NCBI RefSeq assembly: GCF_000422625.1
Contig: NZ_AUGK01000006.1
Coordinates: 117,540-181,539 of the forward strand
Source of the DNA: Adlercreutzia mucosicola DSM 19490
GTDB lineage: Bacteria > Actinomycetota > Coriobacteriia > Coriobacteriales > Eggerthellaceae
Length of the DNA: 64,000 nt
Direction of reading: 5' to 3'
Every line of letters starts with the position of its first letter. Positions within the stretch are counted from its first letter, which is position 1. A program made the position numbers and the translations under genes. Of this stretch, positions 34,814-44,274 are shown one piece after another. The notes beneath the pieces are model-generated. The model had not been told where the DNA came from. It searched no databases and saw only the letters and a program-made list of their open reading frames with translations.

Positions 34814-35701
34814 TTAGCCTTCCCAGCGGGTTTCCCAGAAGGCGACGGCGCTGGCGGCGGCCACGTTCAGGGAATCCACGCCGTGGGCCATGGGGATGCG
34901 CACCGTGTAATCGCAGGTGGCGATCGTGGCAGGCCGCAGGCCGTCGCCCTCGGTGCCCAGAACCAAGGCCAGCTTGTCGGCGGCTTTCAGGCGCGGGTCG
35001 GCCACGGAGATGGAGTCGTCCGACAGTGCCAGGGCCGCGGTGGCGAACCCGGCGTCGCGCAGCAGGGCCGCGCCCTCGGCGGCCCAGTCGCGGTCAGTGC
35101 CGATGCGCGCCCAGGGCACCTGGAACACCGTGCCCATGGCCACGCGCGAGGCGCGGCGGAACAGCGGGTCGTGGCAGGAGGGTGTGAGCAGCACCGCGTC
35201 GATGCCCAAAGCCGCCGCGCTGCGGAAGATGGCCCCGATGTTCGTATAGTTCGTGATGTCCTCCAGCACCGCCACGCGATGGGCACCGGCCAGCAGGTCG
35301 GTCAAGGCGGGCTCGGGTGCGCGGTGGAAGGCGCAGAGGGGGCCGCGAGTCTCCTGGTAGCCGGTGAGGGCCCGCACCTCCTCGGTGGGGGCCACGATGA
35401 CCGGCGCCTCGGGGGCCGCCGCGCGAATGCGATCGAGCAGCGGCGCGGCGGCCCGTTCCCAGCGCGCGTCGGTCAGCACGGCGAAGGGGCGGTGCCCTGC
35501 TGCGAGGGCCCGCTCGATCACGTTCACCGATTCCGCCACGAACAGTCCCGCGGACAGACGGTCGGGAGCGCCGGTGGGGTCGCAAGCCCGAGCGAGGCCC
35601 ACCAGCTGCTTCGGGTCGCGCAGCTCGCCGTCGGTCATGGTGGCGAAGGGGGCCAGGTGCGCGCGGGCGCGCTCGTCGGCGGCGGGGAAGGTGGGTTCCA
35701 T
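34814..35701 (-). CDS. SpoU/TrmH-family RNA 2'-O-methyltransferase
   Basis: 295 residues. The SPOUT motifs are complete: [20 protein letters not shown] (motif 1), [10 protein letters not shown] (motif 2) and [20 protein letters not shown] (motif 3) with the trefoil knot. An N-terminal substrate-binding domain precedes it. It methylates a ribose in tRNA or rRNA using SAM; the site cannot be told. The ribosome site TAGGAG overlaps the stop of the upstream membrane protein gene, so the two form an operon. The 160-base gap 34654-34813 holds no gene. Confidence 0.9.
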   Translation of the reverse strand: MEPTFPAADERARAHLAPFATMTDGELRDPKQLVGLARACDPTGAPDRLSAGLFVAESVNVIERALAAGHRPFAVLTDARWERAAAPLLDRIRAAAPEAPVIVAPTEEVRALTGYQETRGPLCAFHRAPEPALTDLLAGAHRVAVLEDITNYTNIGAIFRSAAALGIDAVLLTPSCHDPLFRRASRVAMGTVFQVPWARIGTDRDWAAEGAALLRDAGFATAALALSDDSISVADPRLKAADKLALVLGTEGDGLRPATIATCDYTVRIPMAHGVDSLNVAAASAVAFWETRWEG

Positions 35702-35708
35702 GGGGCTC

Positions 35709-36836
35709 CTACAGTTTCGGGTTCTTGGCGATGGACGCCGGAACCGACGCCAGGTACCGACCAGGATACACGATGAAGCCCAGGCTGCCGAGGCGCGACA
35801 GCCCCGCCATCAGGGCCACGGGCGCGCCGAAGCAGACGAGCGCTCCCAGCCCCAGACAGGCCCAGGGCGCCACCGGCGGCACGCCGAGGCTGACCAGCAG
35901 GAAGAACAACAGCCGCAGGCACAAGGGCGCCATCAGCCAGAAGGCCATGGTGTAGCGCGTGGCAAAGCCGTAGAAGCGGCTCTGCATGCCCGAGCGGAAC
36001 AGGGTGGAGAACAGCGAGACGACCCACATGATGCCGATGGCGTCCAGGATGGCATGGGACGCTTCCCCGATCCAGCCGGCCGTGAAGGTGATGATGCTCG
36101 CGGCGATCCACAGAGCCCCGAGCGCCCAGGCCTTCTCGCGGCTGCGCATGAGGGGCAGTGCCCGCAGAAGCGCGATGGCGATGCCGCCGGCGAACCAGAT
36201 CCAGTTCTCCGCTACCGATGAGACGGCGTAGGGCAGGGCGGCGGCCGCAGGCGCTGTGCTCGGCAGCGTCCACAGCGCTACGATGGCGATCTTGCAGATT
36301 ACGGCGGCCAGCACGATTCCGTAGGCGTTGCGGCGGCTGATGGGGGTGGGGGTGATGGCGTACAGCAGAAAGCAGGTGTAGAAGTAGCCGAGCGGGGCCA
36401 CCGGTTCCAGGAGCAGGGCACGGGCCGCTTCGGGCAGCGTGAGGGTGCGCGCAGTGCCCGTGAGCGACCCGGTGGCCAGGCCCAGCAGGGTGAACACGGC
36501 GAAGGGCACGAGCAGCACCACGGCCTCGCGGCGCAGGTTCAGTGCCCAGGCGCGGCGGGTGCGCACGGTACGGTAGCGCTGGTAGAGGTACCCGGTGCAG
36601 AAGAAGAACACGGGGAACTGCAGGGGGAACAGGCAGTCCTGGGCCCAACGGGCCGCGCCCGCGTCGGGAATGGCGCCCACGCCGGCCGCGAAGGTGAGCA
36701 GGCTGCCCAAGGCGATGAGCAGGGCTGCGGTGGCCTCCAGGTTTCGCACCCAGGTGTCGTGGGGATGGTCGATGCCGTGGCCGTGCATTTCCTGGACGGC
36801 ATCGGTGCGCGGGGATATGTTGAGGAAATCAGTCAT
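35709..36836 (-). CDS. Acyltransferase-3-like integral membrane protein
   Basis: 375 residues from ATG 36836 (GAGAGG upstream). About ten hydrophobic helices. The order - RNLEATAALLIALGS in helix 1, FPLQFPVFFFCTGYLYQ in helix 2, then paired helices to the end - follows O-acetyltransferase family 3, although the family's usual N-terminal R/H acceptor motif is not clear. It may acylate a surface polymer or lipid. Cotranscribed with the methyltransferase. Confidence 0.65.
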   Translation of the reverse strand: MTDFLNISPRTDAVQEMHGHGIDHPHDTWVRNLEATAALLIALGSLLTFAAGVGAIPDAGAARWAQDCLFPLQFPVFFFCTGYLYQRYRTVRTRRAWALNLRREAVVLLVPFAVFTLLGLATGSLTGTARTLTLPEAARALLLEPVAPLGYFYTCFLLYAITPTPISRRNAYGIVLAAVICKIAIVALWTLPSTAPAAAALPYAVSSVAENWIWFAGGIAIALLRALPLMRSREKAWALGALWIAASIITFTAGWIGEASHAILDAIGIMWVVSLFSTLFRSGMQSRFYGFATRYTMAFWLMAPLCLRLLFFLLVSLGVPPVAPWACLGLGALVCFGAPVALMAGLSRLGSLGFIVYPGRYLASVPASIAKNPKL

Positions 36837-36909
36837 AGGCCTCTCGGGTCTCACGGTAACATGGGCGGCCTATCCTAGGGCATCGGCGGCGGGAACGTTT
36901 GCCCAACCA

Positions 36910-37362
36910 TTACCTTTTCGGGTACGCGGCGACGGGATCGCTTGCGACGGCGGAGGGCGCGGAAGTCGGCGCAGGCGGGGAAGGGGCCGGGATTGGTGCG
37001 GGCGGCACGTCGGCGGCGGGTGTCGCGGGGGTTGCGGGCACCGTCGCCCGCGCTGCAGGCGGGAGGGGCTCGGAGCCGTTGACGAGCTGCTCGAATTCCC
37101 GGCGGCGGCTCACGCCGGCTTTGCGGAAGATGTTCGAGGCATGGAACTGCACCGTGCGCGGCGCGAGTTGGCAGCGCTCGGCGATGTCCTGGTAGCTGCA
37201 CTGCTGCAAGATGAGCTGGGCGACGGTGGTTTCCCGCGGTGTGAGGCCGAGTGCCTCCAGGCGCTGCCGTTGTCGGGCGACCATGTCGCGTCGGCGGCCT
37301 TTCCGCAAAAATGCGCGCAGTTGTGTTGCCGCGAAGTGAAGGAGAGAGATGTGGTCGTTCAT
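36910..37362 (-). CDS. LuxR-type HTH regulator with Pro/Ala-rich tail
   Basis: 150 residues; AAGGAGCCATC precedes the ATG. The GerE/LuxR helix-turn-helix spans about 38-95 (LGLTPRETTVAQLILQQ, YQDIAERCQLAPRTVQFHAS, NIFRKAGVSRRREF). The last 50 residues are Pro/Ala-rich and disordered. There is no membrane or receiver part, unlike the 12-TM LuxR protein at 40.8 kb. Divergent from uppP across 342 bases; the target is unknown. Confidence 0.85.
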   Translation of the reverse strand: MNDHISLLHFAATQLRAFLRKGRRRDMVARQRQRLEALGLTPRETTVAQLILQQCSYQDIAERCQLAPRTVQFHASNIFRKAGVSRRREFEQLVNGSEPLPPAARATVPATPATPAADVPPAPIPAPSPPAPTSAPSAVASDPVAAYPKR

Positions 37363-37435
37363 GATGGCTCCTTACCGGGGTGGGAATCTCCGCCCGCATT
37401 CCCATCCTAGCACTGCAAGACCGCTTCGATGCGTT

Positions 37436-37441
37436 CCCATA
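37436..37441 (+). promoter_or_regulatory. Candidate -10 in the A/T-rich gap before uppP
   Basis: A TATAAT near 37440, in an A/T-rich patch with TTTATATATAG following, is the best promoter candidate in the 342-base luxR-uppP gap. The position is approximate. Confidence 0.3.
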
Positions 37442-37704
37442 TAATCGTTTATCATCTGTTTATATATAGTGTAAGCGTGTAATCTTATCTCTCAAGAAAA
37501 GTCGATGAGCTCGGGAATCTTCCTGCCGGCGCCTGCAGAAGATGTGGGTGCGTCGTTGGGGAACCGTGGACTTTCTCGGTAAGTAAAGGGAGGGCCGCGC
37601 GTCCATGGTAGGATTTTGCGTCGCCCTGCGCTGGCTCGCTGCGCGGGCAGAAGCGTTGTCGCGGATGCGCCGCGGCATTCCCGAGAGTAAGGTGCGAATT
37701 CGGC

Positions 37705-38646
37705 ATGGATATGTTCATCGAGATTCTGAAGGCGTTCTTCATCGGCGTGGTGGAGGGCATTACCGAGTGGCTGCCCATCTCCTCTACGGGCCATATGATC
37801 CTCGTGGACGAGTTCGTGCGGCTGTCCGTGTCGCCCGAGTTCCTCGAGTTGTTCTTGGTCGTCATTCAGCTGGGCGCCATCATGGCCGTGCTCATCCTGT
37901 ATTTCCACAAGCTGAATCCCTTCTCGCCCCGCAAGACCGCGCCGGAGAAGCGCGGTACCTGGCGACTGTGGGGCATGGTGGCCATCGGCTGCGTTCCGGC
38001 GGCGGCCATCGGGCTGACGCTGGACGACTTCTTCAACGAGTACTTCTACAACGCATGGACCGTGGCTGTCGCCCTCATCGTGTACGGCGTGGTGTTCATC
38101 CTGCTGGAGCGCCGCAACCGCCGGCGCGAGGCGGCCTGGCTGGCTTCCCGTCGGCCTCGCGGCGCCCACGAGCGCGTTTCCGAGGTGGGTCCGGGCACCG
38201 ACGGCGACGATGCCGAGGCCGCTCTGTTCCGCGTGCGCACCGTGGACGAGATCGATTGGAAGACGGCGCTGAAGATCGGCTGCTTCCAGATGCTCGCCAT
38301 CATTCCCGGTACCTCGCGTTCCGGCTCCACCATCATCGGCGGCATGCTCTGCGGCTGCTCGCGCACGGCGGCGGCCGAGTTCACGTTCTTTTTGGCCATT
38401 CCCGTCATGTTCGGCTGGGGCGTGCTGAAGCTGATCAAGTATATCCTGGCCATGGGCCTGGCCATGACCGCCACTGAGATCGCGGTGCTTATCGTGGGCA
38501 TCCTCACGGCGTTCGTGGTGTCGGTCATCTCCATCAAGTTCCTCATGGGCTATATCAAGAAGAACGACTTCACCGCCTTCGGTGTGTACCGCATCATCGT
38601 GGGCATCGTGGTGCTGGCCTATTTCGGCGTGAAGGTGCTGCTGTAG
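37705..38646 (+). CDS. uppP: Undecaprenyl-diphosphatase
   Basis: 313 residues, slightly longer than usual because of a hydrophilic insert of about 45 residues near 140-185. Both active-site motifs are present: EGITEWLPISSTGH (17-30) and PGTSRSGSTI (near 200). About eight TM helices. It removes phosphate from undecaprenyl diphosphate in the membrane so the lipid carrier can be reused for wall synthesis; overproduction gives bacitracin tolerance in relatives. The ribosome site is weak (AAGGTG). Confidence 0.95.
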   Translation: MDMFIEILKAFFIGVVEGITEWLPISSTGHMILVDEFVRLSVSPEFLELFLVVIQLGAIMAVLILYFHKLNPFSPRKTAPEKRGTWRLWGMVAIGCVPAAAIGLTLDDFFNEYFYNAWTVAVALIVYGVVFILLERRNRRREAAWLASRRPRGAHERVSEVGPGTDGDDAEAALFRVRTVDEIDWKTALKIGCFQMLAIIPGTSRSGSTIIGGMLCGCSRTAAAEFTFFLAIPVMFGWGVLKLIKYILAMGLAMTATEIAVLIVGILTAFVVSVISIKFLMGYIKKNDFTAFGVYRIIVGIVVLAYFGVKVLL

Positions 38647-38698
38647 ACGGTCGCGCGGGCGCGTCGGCCCCGGTACATAGGGGCGGTTGCGGCCCGTT

Positions 38699-39229
38699 TT
38701 AACGGCGGGATGTGAGGCCCACTCTCTCCATGAAGGCGATGAACTCATGGTCAGCCGGGGTGAGAGCGCGGTCTTTGCGGAAGCACAACGAGAAGCCCCA
38801 GGGCATGTTGATGAGGGGAATGCCCCGGATGCCCCTCATCTCAATCGGGTCCACGCAGGCCCGTGTGGTGATGCCGATGCCCTTGCCTTGGGCGGCGCAT
38901 CGCAAGGCCATGAACATCTCGTCGACCGCTTTTAGGCGGGCTCTCGGGATGCTCCTTCGCACGAACTCGGAGAACAAGTTCGCCCACTCTGGGTCATTGG
39001 AGGGAAATATCAGCTGAAAGTCGGCCAGGTCGTCGTTTGCGATGGTCTCGTTCCCGTACAGGGGATTGGTGTCGGGAACCCAGGCGAAGGGGCAGTCGGA
39101 ATAGATGGGCACCTCGGCAAGGTCGGGATGATCGATGGGGTGGGGCAGCAACCCGTAGTCGTATTTTCCGCTGATCACTTCTTGGATGCCGAGGTAATCG
39201 GGCATGAGGTCGATGCCCTTCAGGTGCAC
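38699..39229 (-). pseudogene. LysR-type regulator, N-terminally truncated
   Basis: 177 codons covering only most of the substrate-binding domain: DYLGIQEVISGKYDYGLLP near the start and LRCAAQGKGIGITTRACVD later. The winged-helix DNA-binding domain and first lobe are absent. The frame ends upstream at 39229, exactly where the membrane protein fragment on the other strand begins, so both seem cut by one deletion. It cannot bind DNA as it stands. Confidence 0.75.
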
Positions 39230-39429
39230 CGAAGAAGGTGCAGAAGTGGGCCTACGTGTTCTTCGGCCTGGTGTACGTGCGCCTGGTCAGCATTCTTCTG
39301 CCCTCGGCGTTCCACGGCGGCTCGTCAGCGCAATTGTCTATCGCGATTTACACGATCCTTTTTAGCGTCTATGTGGCACTCGGAATTCGCCGGGCCGTAA
39401 TTGATCGAAAGGATGGGGTCCGAGGTTGA
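39230..39429 (+). pseudogene. C-terminal fragment of a multi-TM membrane protein
   Basis: About 65 codons with two TM helices (KWAYVFFGLVYVRLVSILLP and LSIAIYTILFSVYVALGI). It resembles the end of a ferric-reductase-like transmembrane protein. No start or ribosome site; it begins in the middle of the fold at the junction with the LysR remnant. Confidence 0.6.
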
Positions 39430-39499
39430 GCGACGATTCGCGGTTGCTCCTGAAGCTCTCATTTTGCCTCCGGTGATTCTGTCAGGGACATTTCTATGC

Positions 39500-39534
39500 T
39501 AGAATACCAAATGCTTGGTACCAAGCGCTTGGTA
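39500..39534 (+). promoter_or_regulatory. Promoter and double palindromic operator of the MNT/HEPN pair
   Basis: TAGAAT (39500-39505) runs into two 16-base palindromes that share two bases: TACCAAATGCTTGGTA (39505-39520) and TACCAAGCGCTTGGTA (39519-39534). GGGAGG follows, then the ATG at 39545. This is a likely site for autoregulation by the AbrB domain encoded next. Confidence 0.7.
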
Positions 39535-39544
39535 GGGAGGACCT

Positions 39545-40273
39545 ATGACGGAGCCAGCGAAGATGCAGCCGCAGCGGATCAAAGTGTCCCGTAAGCGACA
39601 GATCACCATTCCCGCCCGGGCGTATCGGGATATGGGCTTTACCGAGTACGCCCTCATTGAGCAAACGGACGAAGGGCTGCTCATCAAGCCGCTCGCCGTA
39701 GAAGACGAGGGGGTCTCGCTCGATGTGCTCCGGCGGCTCGTCGCCGAGGGCTACGAGGGAGAGGCGCTCATCGAGCGCTATGCCGCCGTCTGCCCGCACG
39801 TGATTCGGTTCGAGGACGCAAGGGCGACCGTGCCGGGGAACGGCGGCGCGAACGCGGCATCGGGGATCGGCGGTGCACGGGCGGCGGGGTTTGCAGGCGA
39901 AGGTGCGGGGGCTGCCACGCCCGCGAGCAAGGGCACCGCGAAAGTGCCGGTGCCGCCGGATGGTACCCCGGAGGAGGAGAGGACGCGGGTGCTCGACGCC
40001 GTGGCACGGGAGTGCGCCCGCTTTGAAGCCATTACGCGCGGCTATGTGTTCGGCTCCTTTGCGCGGGGGGATTTCGTCGCCGCGAGCGACGTGGACGTTC
40101 GTCTGGAATACGACCAGGAAGCTCCCTTCACGCTGTTCGAGGTGGCTCAATTCCAGAAACACCTGGAGCGGGCCTGCGGACGTGCCGTCGACGTGGTGAC
40201 GGCCAAACAGGTGAAGAACGCCAACCTCGCCGCCGCCATCCAGCGGGAGAAGGTGCTGGTCTATGAGCGCTAA
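39545..40273 (+). CDS. AbrB-like DNA-binding domain fused to MNT nucleotidyltransferase (antitoxin)
   Basis: 242 residues. Residues 10-60 are a SpoVT/AbrB swapped-hairpin (RIKVSRKRQITIPARAYRDM). An Ala/Gly linker of about 50 residues leads to a nucleotidyltransferase domain at about 145-240 with GYVFGSFARGDFVAASDVDV, the GSx10DxD motif of MNT proteins. MNT proteins neutralise HEPN toxins by adding AMP to the toxin Tyr. The HEPN gene overlaps by 11 bases. Having the repressor and the enzyme in one chain is unusual. Confidence 0.82.
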   Translation: MTEPAKMQPQRIKVSRKRQITIPARAYRDMGFTEYALIEQTDEGLLIKPLAVEDEGVSLDVLRRLVAEGYEGEALIERYAAVCPHVIRFEDARATVPGNGGANAASGIGGARAAGFAGEGAGAATPASKGTAKVPVPPDGTPEEERTRVLDAVARECARFEAITRGYVFGSFARGDFVAASDVDVRLEYDQEAPFTLFEVAQFQKHLERACGRAVDVVTAKQVKNANLAAAIQREKVLVYER

Positions 40274-40652
40274 GGCCACCGATCTCGCTCGGGTTCAAGA
40301 GATATTCGACCTTATCATGGAGACGCAGGGGCAGATCGAGCGCCTCGGCATTACCGAGCAGCGCTTCAAAAGCCCGGCTACGGATGCCGATCGCCTTTTC
40401 TCTGAGGCCATTATGGGGCACGTGCTGCGCGTTGCCGAAGAGGCGGGATCGCTGAGCGATGAGGCACTGGGCCATTACGCTTTCGAGCGCCGGGCCATCA
40501 AGGGCGTGCGCAATCGGCTGGCCCATGCCTACGGCGACGTGGACGCTGATGTTATCTGGAATGTGGTGCAGGATGATTTCCCCAAGCTGCTCGAAGGCTG
40601 TCAGGCCTACTGCGATCACCACGGCCTGGAATTGGAAGTATCGGATGTCTGA
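40263..40652 (+). CDS. hepT: HEPN-family RNase toxin (HepT, DUF86-like)
   Basis: 129 residues. The HEPN catalytic motif R-x4-H appears as RNRLAHAYGD near residue 85, with the AMPylated-Tyr position AYG just after it. The four-helix layout matches HepT RNases, which cut tRNA or mRNA when the antitoxin is lost. It starts inside the MNT gene. Confidence 0.85.
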   Translation: MSAKATDLARVQEIFDLIMETQGQIERLGITEQRFKSPATDADRLFSEAIMGHVLRVAEEAGSLSDEALGHYAFERRAIKGVRNRLAHAYGDVDADVIWNVVQDDFPKLLEGCQAYCDHHGLELEVSDV

Positions 40653-40752
40653 TCGTCGCTGGTGATGGGACGAGGTGGCGCTGCTGCGATGGCTCGCTTC
40701 GTCTTGGGCCGATCCGATATTGCCCCTTGAGAATCGATGGGCCAGTGCCAGT

Positions 40753-40760
40753 GCTATACT
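40753..40760 (+). promoter_or_regulatory. Extended -10 promoter for the 12-TM LuxR gene
   Basis: TATACT (40755-40760) preceded by TGC gives an extended -10 about 32 bases before the ATG. Confidence 0.5.
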
Positions 40761-40791
40761 GACGGGAGTTTGGTGGGAGGGAGAGGGCGGC

Positions 40792-42345
40792 ATGGGGCGC
40801 ATGGGCAGCGAGGCGTTGTTGGCAGCGGCGGGGTATGGATGCTCGCTCGCTTTAAGCGCGCTGTCGTTTTGGAGCCCGTTGTCGCTGGTTCCCTCGGCGG
40901 TGTCTCAGGAGGCGCCGAGCTTTTACTTTTTGGTCCATTTCGGTTTGGTGCTGAGTTTCGTTATGGTGATCATCGGCCACTTCGGTGATGGGACGCGGGT
41001 GCCGCGGGTGCTGTTCGCAGCTGCCTTCGTGCTGCTGGTCATGGGATTTGCCTTGTCGGCCAACAGCTTGGGCGGCGCCTTCGATCTGCCTGCGGCGGTG
41101 CTGTCGAGCGGGGCGTTGTGCACGGGGTTGGGATCGGGTTTCGCGCTCATGTGCTGGATGCTCGTGTTCGAGCGCTTCGCTCTTCGGTGCGCTTGGATGG
41201 TCATGGTGGCCGGCTCGGTGTTCGCTGCTGTGCCCACGCTGACGATTTCCTTCTTACAGACGGTCAATCCGCTCTCGTTCTCGTCGCTCGTGCTGATTCT
41301 GCTTCTGCTCAGTCTGGTGTTTCTGGTGCTGGCCATGCAGGGAGGCGGGGCAGCCGCGGCAGGGAGCGCTGTGCCGCTCGCGGGGACGCAGGAGTCGGCG
41401 CCCCTGCCTCGGGAGGCTGGCCGCGCCGATGACTCCCCGTTGTCATCGCTGCGCCGGGTGGGTGCTCATTTCGGACTGGCCCTGGCCTGCATCGTGGTGC
41501 TGGCGTTGTTCCAGCCCCTGCTGGATGCCTCGGGCCTGAACGCTGGGCTCTCGTCCTGGGGCAAAACGCTGCTTTCCCAGGGAGGCAACATCGCCGGGGC
41601 CCTGGCGATGCTGGCCGTGGGCCGGGTAACTCGGTGGCGCATCGACGTGCCGCGCATCTTCCTTTGCGTGACACCGGTCTTCGCTACGGTCTGCCTGTTC
41701 TTCCCCTTCGTGAGCGAATGCTACTGGTTCATTTTCTCGTTCGTGAGCATGCTGCTGTTCTCGGTGTTGTCCCTGGGTGTCATGCTGAGCTGTCTGCAAT
41801 TTGCTTCGAAGAAGACGGCGCCGCTGCTGCTTACCTACGGCGTGTTGGGATTTTGCCTCTATGCGCCGGGTCTGATCGGCATGGCGGCGGGTCAGGTGAC
41901 CCGCCAGCTGTGCGGTTCGTCGAAGCTGGTGCTGGCCGTGGCTTTGCTGCTGATGGTGGGTATCTGCGTGGCGCTGGCCCTGTGCATCGGTCGCCGCCTG
42001 CTGGATGGAGGGAGGACCGACCATCTGCGCAACCCGTTGCCGCTGTCGAACCCCAACGACCAGAGTGTCGGCGAAGGGCCGCCGGCGCCCGTTGCGTCTG
42101 CGAGTCTTGAAGCTGCCTGTGTGGCGTTGGGGGAGGGCTTCAACCTGACGGCCCGGGAAGGGGAGATCCTCACGATGCTCGCCCATGGGCGCAACGTGCC
42201 CTTCATCGCCGAGACGCTCGCTCTGTCTTCCCACACGGTGCGCGGCTACGTGAAATCGCTGTACGCGCGCCTCGATGTGCATTCGCGCCAAGAGCTCATC
42301 GACCTCGTTGAGCAACGGTTACCTTCGAGTAATTTCAACGAGTAA
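40792..42345 (+). CDS. LuxR regulator with 12 transmembrane helices
   Basis: 517 residues from ATG 40792 (GGAGGGAGAGG upstream). Twelve hydrophobic helices can be counted between residues 8 and 415, in two groups of six with a hydrophilic loop near 185-225, like an MFS transporter. The C-terminal HTH is at about 450-510 (FNLTAREGEILTMLAHGRNV, AETLALSSHTVRGYVKSLY). Such membrane LuxR proteins are abundant in Eggerthellaceae beside secreted oxidoreductases and are thought to sense the substrate through the membrane domain; here the FAD reductase gene follows by 162 bases. Confidence 0.9.
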   Translation: MGRMGSEALLAAAGYGCSLALSALSFWSPLSLVPSAVSQEAPSFYFLVHFGLVLSFVMVIIGHFGDGTRVPRVLFAAAFVLLVMGFALSANSLGGAFDLPAAVLSSGALCTGLGSGFALMCWMLVFERFALRCAWMVMVAGSVFAAVPTLTISFLQTVNPLSFSSLVLILLLLSLVFLVLAMQGGGAAAAGSAVPLAGTQESAPLPREAGRADDSPLSSLRRVGAHFGLALACIVVLALFQPLLDASGLNAGLSSWGKTLLSQGGNIAGALAMLAVGRVTRWRIDVPRIFLCVTPVFATVCLFFPFVSECYWFIFSFVSMLLFSVLSLGVMLSCLQFASKKTAPLLLTYGVLGFCLYAPGLIGMAAGQVTRQLCGSSKLVLAVALLLMVGICVALALCIGRRLLDGGRTDHLRNPLPLSNPNDQSVGEGPPAPVASASLEAACVALGEGFNLTAREGEILTMLAHGRNVPFIAETLALSSHTVRGYVKSLYARLDVHSRQELIDLVEQRLPSSNFNE

Positions 42346-42507
42346 CCGTCTGACCAGGTAGTTTTCTACCCCCTACTTTGAGGGGTGGGAAGGTTTTCGC
42401 CCCAAACGCCCCGTGGTGGGGCTACCGTCAGCGGAGGGCACCTCGCTAGCATGGGGCCATCTTGCTGGAAATCCGTTCAGCGAGGTGGTCTTAAGGAGGG
42501 AACTTCC

Positions 42508-44241
42508 ATGGAACTGAATCGACGCGACTTTCTCAAGGGTGCCGTAGTAACAGGTGCGCTGGCTGCGGGCGGCGCGCTAGCCGGTTGCGCGCCGGCCGCG
42601 AAAGAAGGCAATGCCGCGAACGGGACCGCAGCGGCACCGGCCGAGGGTGCCGCTTCCGAGTACCTGACGGCTGCGTCGGCCACGCAGAAATGGGCCTTCG
42701 AGATTCCGCCCGAGCCCATCACCGACATTGCCGAGACAGTGGAGGCCGACGTGGTCGTGGTCGGCGCCGGCACGGCGGGTCTCGTGACGGCTTACTCGGC
42801 GCTCCAGCAGGGGCTGGACGTCGTGGTGGTGACGGCATCTTCTATCCCCATCTCCCGCGGCGGCTCGAACAACGCCATCTACTCCAAGCAGATGGAGAAG
42901 GAGGGCTTCCCGCGCCAGGATCCTTACTTCATCCTGAAGGAGATGGCCGAGAACTCCAACAACGTGGACCAGCGCAAATGGTACCGCTACTACCATAATA
43001 GCGAGGAGGCCATGAACTGGATGATCGACATCATGGAGGGCGCGGGTTTCCAGACGGGCATCGAGCGCACCTCGAACATGGTAGAGGACAGCTTGTTCTA
43101 CCAGGCCCCTGCAGCTCACGGCTGGATCAACGCCGAGAATCAGGCGGTGGGCATGACTCAGCCCTTCGTGGTGAACACCCTCTCCGAGAAGATTCAGGCT
43201 GAGGGCGGCCGGGTGCTCTTCAAGAACATCGGGCGCCAGTTGGTGCGTGGTGGCGTCCCCAACGGCACTACGGGTCGCGTGACCGGCATCGTTTGCGAGC
43301 GCGAGGACGGCAGCTTCGCCCAGTACAACGGCACCAGGGCCGTGGTGCTGGCCACGGGCGACTTTTCTTCCAACCGCGACATGATGGCGAAGTACGCGCC
43401 CCAGGCGCTGGATATGGTGGCCGATGAGGTGTACGACACCGTGAACTACGACAAGGAGTTCGTGTTCGGCGGCTTGTTCCCCGGCGACGGCCAGCGCATG
43501 GGGCTGTGGGTCGGCGCGGCGTGGCAGAAGACCTTCCCCTGCGCGCCCATGGGCGCCACCATTAACGCGGGCACCACGCCGAACGCCTACCAGAACTTCT
43601 GGGGCCTCTTGGTGAACCGCGATGGCCAGCGCTTCATGAACGAGTACTGCTCGAACATCTTGGGTGGTCGCGCTCAGACGCTGCAGCCGGGCGGCGAGTC
43701 CTTCGCGCTGTGGGACGTGAACTACTCGAATTTGCCCGACTGGTATCCGGGCCAGGGCGGCTACGGCATTCTGGAGAAGCTCGCGCCAGAACAGGTGGTA
43801 GAGCTGTGGGAGGATTCCGTGGCTTCGGGCGCCTACATCAAGGGCGACACGTTGGAAGAGGTGCTCGAACAGGTGGGATTGCCGGTGGAGGAGACCATAG
43901 CCACCATCGAGCGCTACAACGAACTATGCGAGGCCAAGGAGGACACCGACTTCTTCAAGCGACCCGAGAACCTGTTCCCCATCAAGACGCCGCCCTTCTA
44001 TGCGAACAAAGCGGCTGGCACGCCGGGCTTGCTGACCATTCTGGGCGGCCTGCGCACCGACGACAACATGCGCGTGTGCGATGCGGATGACCATCCCATC
44101 GAGGGTCTGTACAACGTGGGCACTATGGTGGGCGACTTCTATTCCGGCTTTTACACCTTCCAGGTCGAGGGTGTGAACTATGGCGCATGCTGCCTTACCT
44201 TCGGATACCTGACGGGCAAGTTCATCGCCGAGAACGAGTAG
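42508..44241 (+). CDS. Tat-exported FAD-dependent reductase (fumarate reductase/urocanate reductase family)
   Basis: 577 residues from ATG 42508, preceded by AAGGAGGG. The Tat signal is RRDFLKGAVVTGALAAGGAL, followed by a lipobox-like LAGC, so it is probably a Tat lipoprotein outside the membrane. The FAD loop is VVVVGAGTAGLVTAYSALQ near 85-105; RAVVLATGDFSSN near 310 and LYNVGTMVGDFYSGFY near 535 are the usual flavoprotein blocks. Relatives reduce fumarate, urocanate, cinnamates, steroids or drugs as electron acceptors; the substrate here is unknown. No cytochrome partner is adjacent. Probably induced by the upstream 12-TM LuxR protein. Confidence 0.92.
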   Translation: MELNRRDFLKGAVVTGALAAGGALAGCAPAAKEGNAANGTAAAPAEGAASEYLTAASATQKWAFEIPPEPITDIAETVEADVVVVGAGTAGLVTAYSALQQGLDVVVVTASSIPISRGGSNNAIYSKQMEKEGFPRQDPYFILKEMAENSNNVDQRKWYRYYHNSEEAMNWMIDIMEGAGFQTGIERTSNMVEDSLFYQAPAAHGWINAENQAVGMTQPFVVNTLSEKIQAEGGRVLFKNIGRQLVRGGVPNGTTGRVTGIVCEREDGSFAQYNGTRAVVLATGDFSSNRDMMAKYAPQALDMVADEVYDTVNYDKEFVFGGLFPGDGQRMGLWVGAAWQKTFPCAPMGATINAGTTPNAYQNFWGLLVNRDGQRFMNEYCSNILGGRAQTLQPGGESFALWDVNYSNLPDWYPGQGGYGILEKLAPEQVVELWEDSVASGAYIKGDTLEEVLEQVGLPVEETIATIERYNELCEAKEDTDFFKRPENLFPIKTPPFYANKAAGTPGLLTILGGLRTDDNMRVCDADDHPIEGLYNVGTMVGDFYSGFYTFQVEGVNYGACCLTFGYLTGKFIAENE

Positions 44242-44274
44242 TATTCGCTCGGGATAGGTGCTTGACGGCGCATA

